Assembly (NCBI RefSeq): GCF_019890615.1
Contig: NZ_JAINVZ010000003.1
Coordinates: 429,299-493,298 of the forward strand
Direction of reading: 5' to 3'
Length of the DNA stretch: 64,000 bases
Source of the DNA: Streptantibioticus parmotrematis
Lineage (GTDB): Bacteria > Actinomycetota > Actinomycetes > Streptomycetales > Streptomycetaceae
The translations under genes were made by a program, and so were the position numbers. Below are positions 25,050-36,936 of this stretch, piece by piece (the first letter of the stretch is position 1; each line of letters begins with the position of its first letter). Under the pieces are notes generated by a model. The model made no database searches and was not told the DNA's origin. It saw only the letters and a program-made list of their open reading frames with translations.

Positions 25050-26795
25050 TCACACCGCCCGGCCGGCCGCCTGCGGCTCGCGCGGGGCGGGCACCTCGAC
25101 GGCCTCCGCGTCGCGCGCGCCCCGGGCCGCCTCGTCCTCCTCGCACGCCGCGCCGTCGAACGCCCTGGGCAGCCGCAGCGCGGCCACCGCCCCGGCCAGC
25201 AGCAGCACGGCGCTGACGACCAGGGTGACGTGCAGCCCGTGGACGAACGCGTGCCGGGCCGCCGCGCGCAGGGTCTGGCCGGTGCGGCCGCCGAGCCGGT
25301 CGGCCAGGTCGTACGCCTCTCCCAGCGAGCGTCCGGCGCTCGCGCTGTCGGCGGCGGGCACGCCGGGCAGGTGCCGCAGGCCCGGGGTGTAGACCGCGTT
25401 CATCACGGAGCCCAGCAGCGCGATGCCGATGCCGGCGCCCAGCTGGTACGAGGTCTCGCCGATCGCCGCCGCACCGCCCGAGCAGCCCGCCGGGGCCTCG
25501 CTGAGCATGGACTCGTAGGAGCCGAACAACGTGGTCTCCAGGCCGAATCCGAGTGCCACGAACGCGCCGGTCAGCAGCCACGGCCGGTCCTGTTCGCCCG
25601 TCGCGGTCAGGGCGAGCACGGCGGACGCGGTCAGCAGGAAGCCGCCGCAGACCATCGCGCGCGGCCCGAAGCGGCGCAGGGTGCGCGAGCCGGTGAGCCC
25701 GGCGGCCATGGCGGCGAAGGTCAGCGGGAGCAGCCGCAGTCCGGTGTCGACGGGCGGGAGGTCCAGCACCAGCTGGAGGTACTGCACGGCGATCAGTTCC
25801 AGCCCGACGAGCGCCAGCATGGCCAGCACGATGCAGCCGACCGAGGTGCCGAACGCGGGCCTGGCGAACATCGTGACGTCCACCAGCGGGTGCCGCAGCC
25901 CGCGCTGGCGGCGGACGAAGAGCCACAGCAGGGCCGTCCCGGCGAGCAGCGGGACCAGCGCGACCGGGGAGAGCGGCGAGAGCCCGGCGCCCAGTTCCTT
26001 GACGCCGACGACGGCGCCGAGGATGCCGAGCGCGGCCATGAGGGCGCCCAGCACGTCCCACGGCCCGTCCCGGTCACCGGTGGACTCCGGCACCAGGCGC
26101 CGGGCGAACGGCCAGATGACCGCCATCAGCGGGATGTTGATCAGGAAGACCGAGCCCCACCAGAAGTGCTCGACGAGGAAGCCGCCGAGCACCGGCCCCA
26201 CCGCGGCGCCGACCGCGGCCACCGCGGACCACACGCCGATGGCGACGGCCCGCTCGCGCCGGTCGGGGAAGACCTGGCGGACGATCGACAGCGTCGCGGG
26301 CATGATCATGGCGCCGCCGACGCCCAGCAGCGCCCGGGCGCCTATCAGCACCGCGGGGCTCCCGGCGAGCGCGGCGATCCCGGAGGCGGCGGCGAACAGC
26401 GCGTACCCCAGCAGCAGCACCCGGCGGCGGCCGACCCGGTCGCCGAGGGTGCCGAAGAGGATCAGCAGGGCGGCGGCGGCCAGCGGGTAGACGTCGACGA
26501 TCCACAGCAGTTCGACGGCGCCCGGTCGCAGGCTCTCGGTGAGCGAGGGCACCGCGACGTGCAGCACGGTCGCGTCCAGGGCGACGAACAGCAGGCTCAC
26601 GCAGAGCACGACCAGGACGGTCCAGCGGTTGGCGGGAGAACCGGCCGGGCCGAGTCTGGCGTGCCGTCCGCGCCGCCGTGCCGTGTCGCGGGGCCCTCCG
26701 GCCGTGCCGGGCCGCCGGGTGGGGCCGGGCCGCCGGTCGTCCTCCGGGACGGCGGCGGTCGTGGTCCGACCGCCGGCCGTGGTCGTCCCGGTCAT
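25050..26795 (-). CDS. MFS drug exporter, DHA2 family (14 TM)
   Basis: Proton-driven efflux pump of the EmrB/QacA type, 581 residues. A long polar N-terminal extension (about 55 residues rich in Thr, Arg and Pro) precedes 14 predicted membrane helices. Motif A is GDRVGRRRVLLLG after helix 2, motif B GARALLGVGGAMIMP and motif C AVGAAVGPVLGGFL. ATG 26795 is chosen because GGAGG lies 7 nt before it and upstream codons look non-coding. No regulator gene is beside it; nested inverted repeats 180 bp upstream are candidate operators. The gap 24846-25049 before the acyl-CoA dehydrogenase holds no gene. Confidence 0.88.
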   Translation of the reverse strand: MTGTTTAGGRTTTAAVPEDDRRPGPTRRPGTAGGPRDTARRRGRHARLGPAGSPANRWTVLVVLCVSLLFVALDATVLHVAVPSLTESLRPGAVELLWIVDVYPLAAAALLILFGTLGDRVGRRRVLLLGYALFAAASGIAALAGSPAVLIGARALLGVGGAMIMPATLSIVRQVFPDRRERAVAIGVWSAVAAVGAAVGPVLGGFLVEHFWWGSVFLINIPLMAVIWPFARRLVPESTGDRDGPWDVLGALMAALGILGAVVGVKELGAGLSPLSPVALVPLLAGTALLWLFVRRQRGLRHPLVDVTMFARPAFGTSVGCIVLAMLALVGLELIAVQYLQLVLDLPPVDTGLRLLPLTFAAMAAGLTGSRTLRRFGPRAMVCGGFLLTASAVLALTATGEQDRPWLLTGAFVALGFGLETTLFGSYESMLSEAPAGCSGGAAAIGETSYQLGAGIGIALLGSVMNAVYTPGLRHLPGVPAADSASAGRSLGEAYDLADRLGGRTGQTLRAAARHAFVHGLHVTLVVSAVLLLAGAVAALRLPRAFDGAACEEDEAARGARDAEAVEVPAPREPQAAGRAV

Positions 26796-27336
26796 CCGTG
26801 CACCTCCGCTGTGTTCGCTCGCTCCGGGCGATTCGTGGGGGCGGCGAGCGGGCGGCCCCGTCGGGCCCGGTGGGGATCGGCGAGTGAGCGGCCAGGGTAC
26901 GCGAGTCCGCGTCGCCGTCAGGGGTTCCGGCGGTCCCGGGCCCTGTGCGGCCGGGCCGTCGCGGCGTCCGCCGAGCGTGTGACGCCAGTGGCGTTCGTCA
27001 CACCGGCGCGGCCACCGGGACGTCACCGGGCGGCCGCCGGGACGACGCGCCGCCGTTACCGATCTTGAAACGGAACGACACGAAGCCCCGTAACCTGATG
27101 CGACGTCAGGGAGTGAGTTGGCGCCGGGAATGTCCGGCCGCACAATTCACAGGATTCTCCGGAGGAAAGCCGGGAAGGAAAGCCGGGGGCTTCGACCGGC
27201 CCTTCACCGGCCGACGTTCGGGGGAAGTGGAAAATGTGAGAAGGCCGACACGGCGTGACAGTTGCCACATCACATCGTCATCACGAAGAGGCTTCTACGG
27301 CCGAACACACCCGTCACACGCTGTAACGTCGATTGA
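26796..27336. other. 540-bp divergent promoter region (MFS exporter / PAP2)
   Basis: No gene is credible here. At 26977-27003 two inverted repeats are nested: outer arms GTGTGACG/CGTCACAC and an inner perfect ACGCCA-G-TGGCGT, a possible operator for the exporter. At 27255-27268 GTGACAGTTGCCAC fits the motif GTG(N)6GNCAC that I recall for Streptomyces Crp, 69 bp before the PAP2 start. The part from about 27055 is less GC-rich and probably contains promoters. Confidence 0.45.
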
Positions 27337-28434
27337 GTGCGTACCGACCGAATCGTCGCCCACTCGGAGCAGGAGCGAGGACAGGAGCGACCGAACGACC
27401 GCGAGGTCCCGGGCATGAGCCGAACACGCCGCGTGCTGTTCGGCACCACGCTGGTGGCCTACGCGGCAATCGTCGTGGCCGTACTGGCCAGTACGCCACT
27501 CGTGTCGCTGGACTGGCAGGTCATGCTCTTCCGGCCGTACAAGCAGTGGCCCCAGTACCACGCCTTCCTGGACTACTTCGTGGTCCTCGGGCAGCGCGGA
27601 CCGACCGCGGTGATGGTGGCCGCCTGGCTCGGCTGGCGCACCTGGAAGCAGCGCTCCCTGCGTCCGCTGCTGATCCTCGGCACCTCGCTGCTGCTGCTCA
27701 ACGTCACGGTGGGCTCGGTGAAGTACGGGCTGGGACGTCTCGGCCCGCACTACGCGACCACCATCGGATCGGCCGAGCTCTTCCGCGGCGGGGACATATT
27801 CCCGTCCGGGCACACCGCGAACGCGGTGGTGACCTGGGGTGTGCTGGCGTACCTGGCGACCACGCCGCTGGCCCGCCGGATCGGCTCGGTGGTCAGCGCG
27901 ATGCTGGCGATGGGCGTCGGCATGACGACGATCTACCTCGGCACCCACTGGGTGAGCGACGTGCTGAGCGGCTGGTGCGCGGGCCTGGTGGTGCTGCTGG
28001 CGCTGCCGTGGTTCGAGCCGCTGGTGGCCCGTGCCGAGGAGTGGCTGCTGGGCCTGCTGGCCCGGCTGCGGCCCCGCACGGCGGTCGCACCGGCCGGGGC
28101 GCCCGCCGCCGATCCCGGGATCCTGGTCCCGCCGCGCGGCGTGTCCGAGGACCCGGGCGGCGTGCGCGAGCCGGTCCCCGCGGCGGTGGCGGCCACTGCC
28201 GCGGCCCCCGCGCCCACCGCTTCGTCCACCGTCCGGCCGCCGTCGATCGTGCCCCTGGTACCCCCGGTGGCCCCGGCGCGCGGCGGTACGCACCACGGCG
28301 TGCGCGGCTACGGGCAGCGCTACGACCGGGCAGCGGTCACCGCGTCCGGCGCCAACCGCCGGGTGCACGGCGAGCGTCCGGTGCGCCAGACCCCGCCGCC
28401 GGTCCAGGCGGCCCGCCGGGGAACGCCGGGCTGA
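27337..28434 (+). CDS. PAP2-family membrane phosphatase
   Basis: Membrane phosphatase acting on lipid phosphates or polyprenyl pyrophosphates. About six helices lie in residues 30-230. The PAP2 signature has three parts: KYGLGRLGP (motif 1 Lys and Arg), the loop FPSGHT (motif 2 with catalytic His) and GTHWVSDV (motif 3, His-x3-Asp). A Pro/Ala/Arg-rich cytoplasmic tail of about 120 residues follows, longer than in typical family members. GTG 27337 is used because homologues I remember begin with a similar Met-Arg-Thr stretch; ATG 27415 (Met-Ser-Arg) is an alternative. A strong terminator follows. Confidence 0.85.
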   Translation: MRTDRIVAHSEQERGQERPNDREVPGMSRTRRVLFGTTLVAYAAIVVAVLASTPLVSLDWQVMLFRPYKQWPQYHAFLDYFVVLGQRGPTAVMVAAWLGWRTWKQRSLRPLLILGTSLLLLNVTVGSVKYGLGRLGPHYATTIGSAELFRGGDIFPSGHTANAVVTWGVLAYLATTPLARRIGSVVSAMLAMGVGMTTIYLGTHWVSDVLSGWCAGLVVLLALPWFEPLVARAEEWLLGLLARLRPRTAVAPAGAPAADPGILVPPRGVSEDPGGVREPVPAAVAATAAAPAPTASSTVRPPSIVPLVPPVAPARGGTHHGVRGYGQRYDRAAVTASGANRRVHGERPVRQTPPPVQAARRGTPG

Positions 28435-28471
28435 ACCGGGCCCCGCCAGGACGCGGGAGCCGCTGAGAACG

Positions 28472-28527
28472 AACGGGCCGGCGGCCCGCGGGACGGTACG
28501 CACGTCCCCGCGGGCCGCCGGCCCGTT
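28472..28527. terminator. Strong bidirectional terminator
   Basis: A 21-bp perfect inverted repeat (28472-28492 with 28507-28527, loop 14 nt) followed by TTT lies between the convergent PAP2 and I78 inhibitor genes, 38 bp past the PAP2 stop and 31 bp from the inhibitor stop. Confidence 0.85.
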
Positions 28528-28557
28528 TCTCGTGTCCGGTACGAAAAGCCGCGGCGG

Positions 28558-28782
28558 TCAGCCCTGCCAGCAGCGGGCCACCACGCCGTCCCTGACGGTG
28601 AAGTTCAGCCGCCCCGCCACGTACTCCATCGTGATGACCGAGTCGGGCGGCAGCGGCCGCACGGTGGTCCAGCCGTGTTCCACCGCCCGCCGCCCGGCCT
28701 CCTCCACGGGGAGGCCGACGTACGCGTCGGTGCTGTCGTCGGGGGTGGGGCCGGGGCCCGGAACGGGTGCCATACCGTCCAC
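28558..28782 (-). CDS. I78-family peptidase inhibitor
   Basis: A 74-residue protein matching the potato-inhibitor-I-like I78 family: AYVGLPVEEAGRRAVEHGW, then VITMEYVAGRLNFTV, then the C-terminal VARCW. Such proteins block serine proteases. The loop between the helix and strand (VRPLPPDSVITMEY) should contain the reactive site. No signal peptide is visible, so the target may be intracellular. Start is uncertain between GTG 28782 and ATG 28773; neither has a clear ribosome site. Confidence 0.75.
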   Translation of the reverse strand: MDGMAPVPGPGPTPDDSTDAYVGLPVEEAGRRAVEHGWTTVRPLPPDSVITMEYVAGRLNFTVRDGVVARCWQG

Positions 28783-28945
28783 GGTAGGCCGGTTCCCGTC
28801 CCAGCGTCACGCTTCGGTCACAGTGCGCGGTGCGGAGTTTGACATTCCGGCTTCACTCGAACGTGGCGTTCCAGACCGCCAGGAAGACCAGCGCGGCACT
28901 TTGCCGAATTTCCTCCGGACAGGACGTCTTCCCGTTACACGCAAC

Positions 28946-28982
28946 GGTTTTCCGGGGCCGATACGGATAACCCCGGAAAACC
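28946..28982. repeat. 12-bp inverted repeat in A/T-richer spacer
   Basis: GGTTTTCCGGGG and CCCCGGAAAACC are perfectly complementary around a 13-nt loop. It lies between the stop of the DUF779 gene (29069) and the start of the I78 gene, so a terminator of the aldehyde dehydrogenase-DUF779 operon is most likely. The rest of 28783-29068 shows no gene. Confidence 0.55.
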
Positions 28983-29068
28983 TCCCCGAGGAATTGACGA
29001 AATGCCAACCGGAAGTCCGGGACGCCGTCGCACAACTCCTCCACACGGCCTCCCCGTTGTTCACGTGT

Positions 29069-29496
29069 TCACAATATCGACCGATCGTCTTCCCGGCCCG
29101 TACCGCCGTCCGAGGCCCGCCCGAGCGCCGTCAGCTCCTCGTCGGTCAGCAGCCGGGACCGGATCAGGAAGCGGTTTCCGGTGGGCGCCTCCAGGGAGAA
29201 GCCACTGCCGCGTCCGGGCACCACGTCGATGGTGAGAAAGGTGTGGCTCCAGTACGCGAACTGGTCGCGCGCCATCCAGACCGGCACCGGATCGAGCCCG
29301 TCCACCGCCAGTTCCCCCAGCAGCACGTCCGCCTCCCCGACCAGGAACTCCCCCGCCGGGTAGCACATGGGCGAACTGCCGTCGCAACAGCCGCCGGACT
29401 GGTGGAACATCAGCGGACCATGGACGCGCGCCAGCTCGCGCAGCAGGGCGGCCGCCGCGTCCGTGACGCCCACCCGCCGGTGGGACCCGGCCGCCA

Positions 29497-29497
<1 letters not shown>
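29069..29497 (-). CDS. DUF779 protein coupled to aldehyde dehydrogenase
   Basis: A 142-residue DUF779-family protein, known to accompany aldehyde dehydrogenase genes; its biochemical role is unknown. Recognisable parts are GPLMFHQSGGCCDGSSPMCYP (three Cys, possible metal or redox site), YWSHTFLTIDVVPGRGSGFSLE and RFLIRSRLLT. The ATG shares one base with the stop of the upstream aldehyde dehydrogenase gene (TGATG), so it is translated by coupling. It probably supports the dehydrogenase, for example in metal or aldehyde handling. Confidence 0.85.
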
Positions 29498-31020
<1,523 letters not shown>

Positions 31021-31135
31021 GCGACCGTCTCCTTGCGGGAGTTCGCCGGACTTTCCTGGACGCTGCGCACGCTACTGCGCACTGCCGGGCACGGCTACGG
31101 CACCGAAAGCGCCACGGGGTGAAGGGCTGCGAGGC

Positions 31136-31180
31136 GGGGCCGTGGAGTTCGCCGGCGAACCGGCCGAACTCCACGGCCCC
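31136..31180 (-). terminator. Terminator of the Rpf gene
   Basis: A 16-bp perfect stem (GGGGCCGTGGAGTTCG with its complement) around a 13-nt loop lies 47 nt past the Rpf stop, between it and the aldehyde dehydrogenase promoter. Confidence 0.7.
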
Positions 31181-31226
31181 GCGGGCCCCTCGACGCGTCG
31201 AGACGGCCAACGGCCGACGTCAGGCG

Positions 31227-32463
<1,237 letters not shown>

Positions 32464-33291
32464 GTGCCGCCCTTGCTCGATGTCAGCGACGAGGTACGCG
32501 CCGAGATCGGCGATGCGGAGGCCGACCGCCTGCTCGCCGGCGAGAACGCACCCGGTCCGTACGACTGCACCTCCTGCCGCACCCCCGGCGACACCACCCA
32601 GCAGCGCACCAGCACGGTGCTGTTCGTGGGCGAGGAGACGGCCGTGCTCGCCTTCGCGCACGCCGCCTGCATCCCCTCGCAGGTCGTCCCGGTCTCCGAG
32701 GAACAGCTCCAGGTGGCCGTCCGCAGCATCCAGGGCGAGACCTCCATCTCCGAGCAGCCCGCCCCCGCCGCCGTCCCGCCGCCCGCCAGCCCCCTCGCCT
32801 CCACGGGGGCGCCGGTGCCGCGGCAGGCGGTCCTGGGCATCACCTGCGGCCTGGTGCTCTGCCAGGACAACCTGCACCCGGCGCTCGTGGTGGAGCCCAC
32901 CGGCCCGGTCGGCCGCCCGGGCAGCACGGCGGACGACGAGTTCCTGCTGCTGCTCAGCGAGGAGGGCTTCCACCCCATCATGAGCCTGGAGACCCCGCCG
33001 CCCGCGCTGGGCGGCTGGTCGGTGCTGCTCGCCATGGGCAAGCTGCACGCCGTGCTCCAGGGCGGCACCAACAGCCAGAACTCCACGGCCTGGTGGCAGG
33101 CGCACCAGCCGCTGCCGGTCAGCGACGGCTGGCGGGCCGCCGCCAACCGCACCAACGAGGTGTTCGTCTACGCCGCCCCGGTCGGCACCATCGGCCGGCA
33201 GCCCCGCGAGGACCTGATGCGCGAGGCGCTCGACCGCGCCGCCGCCAAGGGCCTGCTGGTCGGCGGCACCATGCCGCTCGCCGGGACCTGA
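32464..33291 (+). CDS. Conserved Streptomyces hypothetical protein with CCHC-like N-terminus
   Basis: Function not recognised. The 275-residue product has an N-terminal segment YDCTSCRTPGD and, about 40 residues later, AFAHAACIP; Cys-x2-Cys plus His-x2-Cys could bind zinc. A Pro/Ala linker (about 98-118) separates this from a C-terminal half (about 120-270) with LGITCGLVLCQDNLHPALVVEP and EVFVYAAPVGTIG, which looks like a mixed alpha/beta domain without signal peptide or membrane segment. The GTG start is well supported by GAGGAG 6 nt upstream. It is divergent from the Rpf gene. Confidence 0.75.
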   Translation: MPPLLDVSDEVRAEIGDAEADRLLAGENAPGPYDCTSCRTPGDTTQQRTSTVLFVGEETAVLAFAHAACIPSQVVPVSEEQLQVAVRSIQGETSISEQPAPAAVPPPASPLASTGAPVPRQAVLGITCGLVLCQDNLHPALVVEPTGPVGRPGSTADDEFLLLLSEEGFHPIMSLETPPPALGGWSVLLAMGKLHAVLQGGTNSQNSTAWWQAHQPLPVSDGWRAAANRTNEVFVYAAPVGTIGRQPREDLMREALDRAAAKGLLVGGTMPLAGT

Positions 33292-33410
33292 CCCCCGGCG
33301 AGCCGTGGGGCCGGGCGCGCCGCTCCGCCACGAGCGCGCGCCCGGCCTTCGCGCTGTCGCCCCGCCATGCTGTCACCCCGTCGCGCTGCGGTCCGCGCGT
33401 GCCGGAACCC

Positions 33411-33446
33411 GTGAGCCCCGGCGCGCTTCCGCACGCCGGGGCTCAC
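33411..33446 (+). terminator. Hairpin after the 32464 gene
   Basis: A 13-bp perfect stem (GTGAGCCCCGGCG and complement) with a 10-nt loop, 120 bp past the stop and 50 bp before the next gene. No T-run. Confidence 0.55.
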
Positions 33447-33496
33447 AGTCAAGGAACTGGCCATTTCGTCCGTTCGGGCCGCATCCCGGGCGCAGG

Positions 33497-33844
33497 ATGA
33501 TCGTTGCCCCATACGTGCACACCTACGACACTTCTCCCCGGCCTCCGTACCAGAGCCAGATCCCGCCGATGCGCTCCCCGCACGACACCGTCACGGTGTC
33601 CAACACGCCGATCTACGACGCGCTGTACTCGGAGTACCGCAGGCTCTTCCGGGCGCTGCCGTTCGACCGCAGCGGCGAGGAGCAGTTGCGGCTCCAGCCG
33701 GTGGCCCCGCGCCCCGGGCAGTGGCACCCGGTGGCGCACTCCCCGTACGGCACCGGGCGGCCGCGCGGTGTGCTGCCCGCCGCGCTGCCGCCCGCTCCCC
33801 CGTCGTCCGGCGGCGCGCACGCCAACCGGATGCACGGCCTGTAG
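33497..33844 (+). CDS. Small conserved Streptomyces protein of unknown function
   Basis: A 115-residue soluble protein. The core PIYDALYSEYRRLFRALPFDRSGEE resembles small conserved Streptomyces proteins I have seen, with a predicted amphipathic helix rich in Arg, Tyr and Leu, followed by a Pro/Gly-rich tail. No cysteines, signal peptide or membrane segment. The ATG at 33497 lacks a clear ribosome site; ATG 33571 (Met-Arg-Ser-Pro) is an alternative start. Converges on der with a short spacer. Confidence 0.55.
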   Translation: MIVAPYVHTYDTSPRPPYQSQIPPMRSPHDTVTVSNTPIYDALYSEYRRLFRALPFDRSGEEQLRLQPVAPRPGQWHPVAHSPYGTGRPRGVLPAALPPAPPSSGGAHANRMHGL

Positions 33845-33895
33845 CGGTCACCGGCCCCGCTCGCAGGGCCGGTCCGCCGTCCGTGCCTCAGCCGG

Positions 33896-35353
33896 TCACT
33901 TCTTGCGGCTGCGCTTCTCGCGCACCCGCACCGAGACCTGGATCGGCGTGCCCTCGAAGCCGAACTCCTCGCGCAGCCGCCGCTCGATGAACCGGCGGTA
34001 GCCCGCCTCCAGGAAGCCGGAGGCGAAGAGCACGAAGCGCGGCGGCTTGGTGCCCGCCTGGGTGCCGAACAGGATCCGCGGCTGCTTGCCGCCGCGGATC
34101 GGGTGCGGGTGGGCGGCGACCAGTTCGCCGAGGAAGGCGTTGAGCCGTCCGGTCGGCACCCGGGTCTCCCAGCCCGCCAGGGCGGTCTCGATCGCCGGGA
34201 CGAGCTTCTCCATGTGCCGCCCGGTGGACGCCGAGACGTTCACCCGGGGCGCCCACTGCACCTGCACGAGGTCCTGCTCGATCTCGCGCTCCAGGTAGTA
34301 GCGGCGCTCCTCGTCCAGCCGGTCCCACTTGTTGTACGCGATGACGCAGGCGCGGCCCGCGTCGATCGCCATCTGGATGATCCGGGTGTCCTGCACCGAC
34401 AGCGTCTCGCTCGAGTCGATCAGGATGACCGCGACCTCCGCCTTCTCCAGCGCGGCGGCGGTGCGCAGCGAGGCGTAGTAGTCGGCGCCCTCGGCGAGGT
34501 GGACCCGGCGGCGGATGCCCGCGGTGTCCACGAACTTCCAGGTCCTGCCGCCGAGCCGGATCAGCTCGTCGACCGGGTCCCGGGTGGTGCCGGCCAGTTC
34601 GTTGACGACGACGCGCTCCTCGCCCGCCACCTTGTTCAGCAGCGAGGACTTGCCCACGTTGGGGCGGCCGATGAGCGCCACCCGGCGCGGGCCGCCGATC
34701 GCGTCGCCGAAGGTCTGCGCCGGGGCCTCGGGCAGCGCTTCGAGGATGGCGTCCAGCAGGTCGCCGGTGCCGCGGCCGTGCAGCGAGGAGACCGCGTACG
34801 GCTCGCCCAGGCCCAGCGACCACAGCGTCGCCGCGTCCGCCTCGCCGCTGGGGCCGTCGACCTTGTTGGCGCACAGCACGACCGGCTTGCCGGCCCGCCG
34901 CAGCAGCTTGACGACCGCCTCGTCGGTGTCGGTGGCGCCGACCGTGGCGTCCACGACGAAGACCACCGCGTCGGCCGCCTCGATGGCGAACTCCGCCTGC
35001 GCGGCGACCGAGGCGTCGATGCCGAGGACGTCCTGCTCCCAGCCGCCGGTGTCGACGATCTTGAAGCGGCGGCCGTTCCAGTGCGCCTCGTAGGTGACGC
35101 GGTCACGGGTGACGCCCGGGCGATCCTCCACGACCGCCTCGCGGCGGCCGATGATCCGGTTCACCAGGGTCGACTTGCCGACGTTCGGGCGGCCGACGAC
35201 GGCCAGCACCGGCAGCGGCCCGTGCCCGGCCTCGGCCAGGTCGCCCGCGACCTCGTCGAGGTCGAAGCCCTCCTCGGCCGCCAGCTCCATGAACTCGGCG
35301 TATTCGGCGTCGCCGAGCGCGCCGTGCTCGCCGTACTCGTTCTCGTGGTCCAT
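33896..35353 (-). CDS. der: Ribosome-assembly GTPase Der (EngA)
   Basis: Essential double GTPase for 50S subunit maturation. The acidic N-terminal extension (residues 1-45) is usual in actinobacteria. G-domain 1 has GRPNVGKST (about 54) with DTGG and NKVD; G-domain 2 has GRPNVGKSS (about 228) with DTAG and NKWD. The C-terminal KH-like domain includes [17 protein letters not shown] and the end is Lys/Arg-rich. ATG 35353 has GAGGAAG 5 nt upstream. It follows cmk and plsC, the same cmk-der order as in mycobacteria. Confidence 0.96.
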   Translation of the reverse strand: MDHENEYGEHGALGDAEYAEFMELAAEEGFDLDEVAGDLAEAGHGPLPVLAVVGRPNVGKSTLVNRIIGRREAVVEDRPGVTRDRVTYEAHWNGRRFKIVDTGGWEQDVLGIDASVAAQAEFAIEAADAVVFVVDATVGATDTDEAVVKLLRRAGKPVVLCANKVDGPSGEADAATLWSLGLGEPYAVSSLHGRGTGDLLDAILEALPEAPAQTFGDAIGGPRRVALIGRPNVGKSSLLNKVAGEERVVVNELAGTTRDPVDELIRLGGRTWKFVDTAGIRRRVHLAEGADYYASLRTAAALEKAEVAVILIDSSETLSVQDTRIIQMAIDAGRACVIAYNKWDRLDEERRYYLEREIEQDLVQVQWAPRVNVSASTGRHMEKLVPAIETALAGWETRVPTGRLNAFLGELVAAHPHPIRGGKQPRILFGTQAGTKPPRFVLFASGFLEAGYRRFIERRLREEFGFEGTPIQVSVRVREKRSRKK

Positions 35354-35424
35354 GAAGTCTTCCTCGTCGCCTCGTAAGAGAAGTCCGTGCGGGCCGTGAA
35401 GTCGCGGCCCCGGGCCGTGCGGCC

Positions 35425-36087
35425 CTACTCGTCGCGCCCGGTCGCGCGCCTGGCGTCGTCCAGGTGTGCCACCAGGTGCTTCTGGATCCGCTCGGTGGCG
35501 GCGTCCAGGGTGGCGCGGGTGCGCCGCTGGGACGGCTCCGCCGCCAGGAACGGATCGCCGAACACCACGTCGATCCGGTCGCGCAGCGGCGGCAGCGCCG
35601 GTATCAGCCGTCCCGGCCGGGCGCTGCCCAGCACCGCGACCGGCACCACCGGGGCACCGGAGCGCACCGCGAAGTACGCCAGCCCCGAGCGCAGTTCGGC
35701 GAAGTCACCGTGGCCGCGGGTGCCCTCGGGGAAGATCCCCAGCACGCCCCCGCGGGCCAGCACCCCCAGCGCGGACGTCACCGCGACGCGGTCGGGCGCC
35801 GAGCGGTCCACCGGCAACTGCCCGATGCCGCGCAGGAACGAGCCGAGCGGGCCGATGAACGCCTCCCGCTTGACCAGGAAGTGGATCGGCCGCGGTGAGG
35901 TGCCGATCAGCATCGGTCCGTCCACGTTGTGCGCGTGGTTGCCGGCCAGGATGACCGGGCCGGTGGACGGCATCCGCCAGGCGCCGAGCACCCTGGGGCG
36001 CCACAGCCCGTGCATCAGGCCGATGCCGATCCTGCGGCCGGTCGCCGCCCCCTTCGGGCCGGGGACCGCGCCGTCCGGGCGGTTCAC
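35425..36087 (-). CDS. plsC: 1-acyl-sn-glycerol-3-phosphate acyltransferase (PlsC family)
   Basis: Membrane-associated acyltransferase of phospholipid synthesis. Its motif I is GNHAHNVDG (His-x4-Asp catalytic pair), with FLVKREAF, motif [10 protein letters not shown] and VPVAVLG following. At 220 residues it is of normal size and has no clear membrane helix, only a hydrophobic N-terminal patch. GTG 36087 overlaps the cmk stop by 4 bp (GTGA), so it is translated with cmk. In many actinobacteria a PlsC-like gene sits between cmk and der. Confidence 0.88.
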   Translation of the reverse strand: MNRPDGAVPGPKGAATGRRIGIGLMHGLWRPRVLGAWRMPSTGPVILAGNHAHNVDGPMLIGTSPRPIHFLVKREAFIGPLGSFLRGIGQLPVDRSAPDRVAVTSALGVLARGGVLGIFPEGTRGHGDFAELRSGLAYFAVRSGAPVVPVAVLGSARPGRLIPALPPLRDRIDVVFGDPFLAAEPSQRRTRATLDAATERIQKHLVAHLDDARRATGRDE

Positions 36088-36767
36088 CGAGCCGCCCGCT
36101 TCTCCTCGATCAGGGTGACGACGCACTCGATGACCTGGTCGAGGGTGAGTTCCGTGGTGTCCACCTCGACCGCGTCGGCCGCCTTGGCCAGCGGTGAGGT
36201 CTTGCGGCCGGAGTCGGCCGCGTCCCGCTTGATCAGCGCCTCCCGGGTGGCCGCGAGGTCCGCCGCCGCCTTGGCGCCGATCTCGCCGCCGCGCCGGGCG
36301 GCCCGGGCCTCCGGGGAGGCGGTGAGGAAGATCTTGACGGTGGCGTCGGGCAGCACCGTGGTGCCGATGTCGCGTCCCTCGACCACGATTCCGGCCGGGG
36401 CCTGCGCCGCCGCCGCGCGCTGGAGCTCCACCATCCTGCGCCGCACCTCGGGGACCGCGCTGACCGCGCTCACCGCCGCGGTGACCTCGGCGGTGCGGAT
36501 CGGCCCCGACGCGTCGGCTCCGTCGACGGTGATGGTGGGGGCGGACGGGTCGGAGCCAGAGACGATCACCGGCTTGTCCGCGGCGAGCGCGACCTGCGCC
36601 GGGTCGTCGACGTCGACGTCGTTGGACAGCATCCACCAGGTCATCGCCCGGTACTGGGCGCCGGTGTCGAGGTAGCTCAGCCCCAGCTCGGCCGCGACCG
36701 CCTTCGACGTACTCGACTTGCCCGTGCCGGAGGGGCCGTCGATGGCGACGATCACCGGAGTTTCCAC
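36084..36767 (-). CDS. cmk: Cytidylate (CMP/dCMP) kinase
   Basis: Phosphorylates CMP and dCMP to the diphosphates. P-loop AIDGPSGTGKSS at residues 6-17, LGLSYLDTGAQYRAMTWW for CMP binding, and VEGRDIGTTVLPDA with the catalytic Arg-Asp. Length 227 fits the family. GTG 36767 is the start that fits the family N-terminus (Met-Glu-Thr-Pro-Val-Ile-Val); GGAAGG lies 9 nt before it. The 169-bp gap to the tyrA stop holds no gene. Confidence 0.94.
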   Translation of the reverse strand: METPVIVAIDGPSGTGKSSTSKAVAAELGLSYLDTGAQYRAMTWWMLSNDVDVDDPAQVALAADKPVIVSGSDPSAPTITVDGADASGPIRTAEVTAAVSAVSAVPEVRRRMVELQRAAAAQAPAGIVVEGRDIGTTVLPDATVKIFLTASPEARAARRGGEIGAKAAADLAATREALIKRDAADSGRKTSPLAKAADAVEVDTTELTLDQVIECVVTLIEEKRAAR

Positions 36768-36936
36768 AGCGCGGGGCCTTCCTCGTTGCACGGGTTCGGG
36801 GTACGGGCTCGGTGTCCTGGGAGCGGTGTGCGCAAAGCGCACACCATCCCCCCAAGGTTACCGGCCGACGGACAGTGCTGTGCCACGAGATATCGCCGGG
36901 CGGCACGGCCCGGCCACCGCGCCCGGTGGCCGCGGC

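Noticed and set aside
28807..29064. Minus-strand frames between the DUF779 and I78 genes
   Set aside because: A/T-richer sequence without coding bias, containing the inverted repeat; no family resemblance.
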